This document shows, piece by piece, positions 59,840 through 64,000 of a stretch of DNA of 64,000 bases. Source of the stretch: Cryptomeria japonica (taxonomy: Eukaryota; Streptophyta; Pinopsida; Cupressales; Cupressaceae); NCBI RefSeq assembly GCF_030272615.1, contig NC_081408.1:341707793-341771792 (forward strand). Reading direction: 5' to 3'. How positions within the stretch are numbered: the stretch's first letter is position 1; each line of letters begins with the position of its first letter. A program made the translations under genes and the position numbers. A model generated the notes under the pieces. That model was given only the letters and a program-made list of their open reading frames with translations. It had not been told where the DNA came from and did not search any database.

Positions 59840-61634
59840 GAAGTGAGGTGTGATGACGCGTTGATTCAAAGAATAATCTTATTTTGATGATGATATTAGT
59901 TTGATAGGATGCCCCAACTATTGATTGATAAATTGCAATATGATGATGCCCCCTTGGGAGATCAATTGAGATAATTGACCTTTGGAGTTTTTGAATCTTT
60001 GCGAAATTGATTTTCCGATTAGAAATGATTCGATTTCTACAACTGTGGTTGATGAAAATGCGAGTTCTATGATCACAGTGATGTGGTTTTTTATTATTGA
60101 TAAAGCTTGATTCATTAGATTGATAAGATCAAGATTTAGTCTGGTTTCAAGAATGACACCTCCTGTATAAGATAAAGATGATCGAAGCATCTGGTTTCCA
60201 GAATGATATATCCTGTATAAGACATGATCAGAACGTCTGGTTCCAGGAAAGATACATCTTGTATAAGACATGATATGATAGATTTAGATGTGATCGATTG
60301 ATAGAATTGATAAGGTTGATTGGATAAAGAACTAACAGTTTGTTGATATCAAGTTGCAGGAAGATTTAGATATGCTGATGTTGGTTCTGTTGAGGGGGGA
60401 AATATAAGATTTTCGTTGGGTCGATAATATATGGAGAGAGATGAGTCATCATTCTGATTGCGTATACACTCATGATGATGCCTTGATGATTCATGCGATA
60501 GATTTAACCTTGGATAAAATGAGCATGCGGGATCCCATGCAAGAAGGAAATGCAAGCTAAATGCAAATGCCAATGCAAAGCTACGACCGAACCAGTCACT
60601 GGGTTATTTCGTTTTGTCAGCATTGAGCTTTTTAAAATATGGGAAGTAAGTGCAAACATCAATGGTATAATTAAACCATGCTGACCTAAGCACGACTTTC
60701 TTGGATTTTGATATAGCAAGTTAGCACAAGCATCGAGGTATAATTGAACAAAGATGACATGAGTGTTGCTTGCGTAAAACAGGCAATATTAATCATTTCA
60801 ATACGCAAATTGAAAATGTCTTCGATGATACTTCGATGATCATGTCCTGAGACAAATTTGCACGTATTAATGATTAATTTACAGACAACAGACAAGAAAA
60901 ATATCATGTTTCTTCCTTGTTCCTCTAGTCAGAGACATCCTGGAGTTAATCAGAAATCACGATAGCAAAAATCAAGATAGAAAAGTTGAACAATCATGCT
61001 ATAATCATTATCCAAAAGATATCACCCATTGAAAAGTCTGTGATGTGCTTAGACTGTCTTTGTGATAGTTTGATGGTTGACAATTTAATCTCGTGCTCAA
61101 CGTTGGATGTGCCTCAGTTTTCGCTTGATAAGAGTTGCCTAACTGTTGTTCTACCTATTTGATTAAGTTGAAAATGATCAAAAAACAATTTGCCCCCAGC
61201 TAGGCGCAGGATTTTGCCCCAAGCCTAGAAACAAATTCAATATGATATACCCAATGATCCAAACCATGGCGAGAAGCCACCTGGGATGCCTGCATATGTA
61301 CAAAGGCTTTATTATGGATATGAACAGTGTTGATGGAAAAGAATGCAAGCGAAAGGATGCATGAACTAATAGATGGAAGAGCTAGCAGACAAATAGCGCT
61401 TGTTTGTCAGGTTTTCACCATCTGTTTTTATTGCACTTTTTCTCTTTTTTTTTTTTTCTCTTTTTTTTGCTTTTTCACTGTTTTTGGATTTTTCTGCTTT
61501 TTCACTGTTTTTGGATTTTTCTGCTTTTTCATTGTTTTTGGATTTTTTGCTTTTTCACTATTTTTTGGATTTTCTGCTTTTTCACTTTTTTTGAATTTTT
61601 TGCTTTTTCACTTTTTTTGAATTTTCTGCTTTTT
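59840..61634 (-). other. Element D 3' UTR with three repeat blocks
   Basis: No credible gene. 59946-59961 holds the minus-strand purine motif TCCCAAGGGGGCAT. 60141-60285 holds three 46-50-bp units with CTGTATAAGA. 60640-60780 holds two units related to 50715-50875 of C. 61396-61419 holds the GGTGAAAACCTG motif (minus). 61467-61636 holds about six ~27-bp units of GCTTTTTCACTGTTTTTGGA. Phe-rich frames over the last block are artefacts. Confidence 0.6.
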
Positions 61635-62815
61635 TCATACATAAAACTTCTTCAGATGCATGCTATTGATGGGTTCCTCAAGCTGATCCCCATCTTGTGT
61701 TGATAGCTGATATGCTTCTAACCCAAATACTGTTGTGACCACAAACAGACCTAACCAGTTTGGTTCGAACTTTCCTTTCTTTTCTCGATCTTCCTGGTTG
61801 CATGGATTTTCCTTTAGTACTAGTTCCCCAACTTGAAATGTTCTTGGTTTGACCCTGTGATTATAACTTCGGCACATTCTTTGCTGATATACCTTTAAAT
61901 GATTAAAGGCATTTTGTCTTCGTTCATGGATCAATTCTAACTTTTGCAATCTAGAGACTCATTGTTCTTCATCTGGGATAAGACCTTTTAATGATACTCG
62001 TAGAGAAGGTATCTCTACTTCTATTGGCAGTATTGTTTCTGATCCATAAACATGAGAGAAAGGTGTGGCACTTGTTGGTGTGTGGATACTAGTATGGTAG
62101 GCCCATAGAGCAGGGTTCAATTGAATATGCCAATCTCTTCCAGCATCATTCACTATCTTTTTGAGGATTTTCAAAATAGTTTTGTTTGATGCTTCTGCTT
62201 GCCCGTTCGCTTGTGGATAGTAGGGTGTGGAAAATCTGTGTTGGATTTTGAATTTCTCACATAGCTCTTGTACATCCTGATTCTTGAACGGTCGCCCATT
62301 ATCAATGATAATGGTCATGGGTATTCCATAGCGACAAATGATGTAGTTCAAGATAAATGCAACAATTTGTTTTCCTGTGATATTTGTGAGAGGTACTGCC
62401 TCAATCCGTTTTGTGAAATATTCTGTAGCTAGTAGGATGAATTTGTGATCATTAGATGAAGAAGGATTTATCTTTCCTACTAGATCAAGACCCCATTGAC
62501 AAAAAGGCCAAGATGTTGCCAAAGCATGAAGTTCTTGTGCTGGTGCATGAATCAAATTCCCATGGATTTGACATTATTTGCATGTTCTAGCTATCTGAAA
62601 AGAACCTCATTCCATAATTGGCCAATAATAGCCCAAGCATATGAGTTTTTTCAAAAGGGTAAGACCACTTGAATGAGTGCCAAAAATGCCATTATGGAAT
62701 TCATGTAAGGCCTTCTCAGATTCTTCTTGTTCGAGACATCTTAAATGAGTACCGTCTAGACCTCGTTTAAACAGGGTATCCACGATGAGAGTATAATGGG
62801 AGGATTGGCGAATAA
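61635..62815 (-). pseudogene. Integrase of element D
   Basis: The frame ends at 61635 (...INSMHLKKFYV). The core in 61959-62555 shows GLDLVGKINPSSSNDHKF, TIIIDNGRPFKNQD and YYPQANGQAEASNKTIL, so the D, D and E catalytic residues are all present. The zinc segment (62560-62815) keeps FHNGIFGTHSSG but has in-frame TGA and TAA around TCK.CQIHG. A further TGA separates 61959 from 61949 where A and C have Arg. Same frame as the upstream aRNase H. Confidence 0.85.
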
Positions 62816-64000
62816 AGTTTCATTTTTGATTTTTTGATAAGTCAGGAGGGAGGATATTATCTTTTAGGTATGTGTAAGTGTGGCCATAACAGGAGGAATC
62901 GTGCCCAACAAGGTGACAGATAGTGTGGGAATCAGGACAATTATGAGTAGGGTAAAACAACTCTTCCACCAGGAATTCATAACGCTGTTGATTTTCCTGT
63001 GTCTGAAGGAGAGAAGAAAGTGTAGACATGGCATCTGCTGCTTTGTTGTCATTCCTTGGAATCTGCTGAAAAGTTATTTATACAAAGTATTTCTTTATAT
63101 CATCAACCATCTTTTTATAAGGCATTAAATTTTTGTCCTTTGTTTGATAATCATCATTAATTTGATTGATGACGAGCTGAGAATCTCCAAAGACTTGAAG
63201 CTGTGTAATGTTCCATTCTATAGCCATTTTGATGCTTGTAACCAAAACTTCATATTTTGTTGTATTGTTGGTGCATGGAAAGCTTAATTTGTATACTTTT
63301 GGAATTGTATGACCTTGTGGTGTGATGAATAGAATACCTGCTCCTGATCCATGCCGTGTTCCATTATTGATGCCTGCACTTGGATTGATATTCGGGTGAT
63401 GTATTATAAGATCTGGATCAAACCCTGGAATGTCTGCATATGACCATCTTTTGATTTGCCTCCTTTTGAAGAGTTCCAAGTATTTTTTCCTTGCTAGTTG
63501 TGATAGAGAAGTTGTTGGATATAGATCAGTTGTGCCAATGTTAACTGCCTTTGCTGGTTCTATTAGGATAAATGACCTCTCTTGATAAAATTTAGGTAAG
63601 GTGTCAAATCTCCCATCCTTCGGCACCTCGAGGAGGTTTTCACCGTTAGATGCGTCCTTTCTTTTTACTTTTTCGCGGTCTAATGTTGACAATAAATGGT
63701 TTTCATCATTAGACCTGATATTGTTTTCTTTATTTTCAGTTTTGCGACTAGGAGATTTGGCACCCACTTGATTTGAAGATATGTTATTGAGATTCTTGGT
63801 GAAAGTAGTTGCGGGTTCGATTGCATGAAGATATAAGGATATGGCATGGTCATTAGGAAAGGTATCAATGGTGGTATGTCTTTCATTTTACCAGTCCATA
63901 GGTTCAGGAGGGATTAAAGATAAAGGATCCTCGTGTTGAATTATGGTGCAGGGAACCTAGCACTCCAAGATGTAAGCTTTGATTTTCTTTTAGTTTTGTG
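62816..64000 (-). pseudogene. Deleted pol of element D: pre-RT linker fused to aRNase H
   Basis: From 64000 down: linker sequence like that of A and C (FPNDHAISLYLHAIEP), then KRKDASNGENLLEVPKDG, ERSFILIEPAKAVNIGT and WSYADIPGFDPDLIIHHPNI (about 63390). This passes directly into GTRHGSGAGILFITPQG (aRNase H, about 63350), PCTNNTTKYEVLV and VFGDSQLVINQ. In C these two points are about 1.4 kb apart. RT, the first RNase H and the first catalytic Asp of the aRNase H are therefore missing, yet the frame is kept. A TAA follows at 63078, then NKAADAMSTLSSLL and FLVEELFYP to about 62816. Confidence 0.85.

Larger units (their letters stand above)
58724..64000 (-). mobile_element. Element D: Tat-type Gypsy element, partial (runs off the window)
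   Basis: Left end only. It has a 3' LTR at 58724-59825, PPT, about 1.8-kb 3' UTR, integrase, and an internally deleted pol that fuses the pre-RT linker to the second RNase H. Candidate duplication at the left: CGAAG (58719-58723). The other end is outside the window. The PPT and UTR motifs resemble C, and the LTR opening (CATGGTTAGCAAATAATAA, CTCTCAGATTT) resembles the LTR of A. Confidence 0.85.

Noticed and set aside
60141-60285. Array of direct repeats that might suggest CRISPR
   Set aside because: Only three units, no uniform repeat/spacer structure, and located in a plant retrotransposon UTR.
61327-61703. Phe-rich frames in three registers
   Set aside because: They are artefacts of the T-rich ~27-bp minisatellite in the 3' UTR of element D.

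Overview
The window looks like intergenic heterochromatin from a very large plant genome, probably a gymnosperm or other plant with long-lived retrotransposon nests. That placement is inferred from element size, nesting depth and decay, not from any host gene. I found no convincing host gene, tRNA or rRNA. Almost everything that can be assigned is transposon sequence in several layers.

Layout. (1) 1-6257: GC-poor repeats with a (CT)n tract, a decayed DNA transposon carrying a broken transposase-like gene (about 458-5961, gene 1180-4100), a 358-bp tandem array, and a small inverted-repeat element around a second (TC)n tract. (2) 6258-6810 and 54243-57839: one old non-coding block that was split by the insertion of element A. 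(3) 6816-54237: element A, a minus-strand Ty3/Gypsy element of the Tat type (RNase H plus a second archaeal-type RNase H, then integrase), about 16 kb once nested insertions are removed, with 4/5-matching target duplications (gatac/aatac). Three later insertions sit in it. B (7203-15069, TSD ATAAC) lies in its 3' LTR. B2 (15955-23750, TSD CTTAC) lies in its 3' UTR. C (37886-53665, TSD gaaac/aaaac) lies in its 5' LTR. (4) 57840-58703: a Copia pol 3' end. (5) 58724-64000: element D, another minus-strand Tat-like element whose left end only is in the window.

How the parts relate. A, C and D have the same gag-pol order (gag, DxG protease, G-patch linker, RT, RNase H, aRNase H, integrase), similar polypurine tracts, and shared non-coding motifs 3' of pol. 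B and B2 are non-autonomous: they encode only a gag-protease polyprotein between 1.2-1.3 kb LTRs (TR-GAG type). Their primer-binding site matches that of C, not A, so a C-like element is the natural candidate helper. LTR divergence judged by eye (A about 4-5% over its first 390 bp, B about 2%, C about 1.3%) agrees with the nesting order.

Most notable observations. First, element A carries a long antisense reading frame between pol and its 3' LTR that resembles the plant mobile domain (PMD, aminotransferase-like) family. Second, the 2.4-kcodon gag-pol of C is one frame with 17 internal stops, all TAG or TGA and none TAA, as expected from loss of cytosine at methylated CG and CHG sites. Third, the TR-GAG elements carry a recurrent GC-rich palindrome in LTR and leader. 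Fourth, a small hairpin motif is conserved just 3' of pol in A, C and D. All coding regions are broken.
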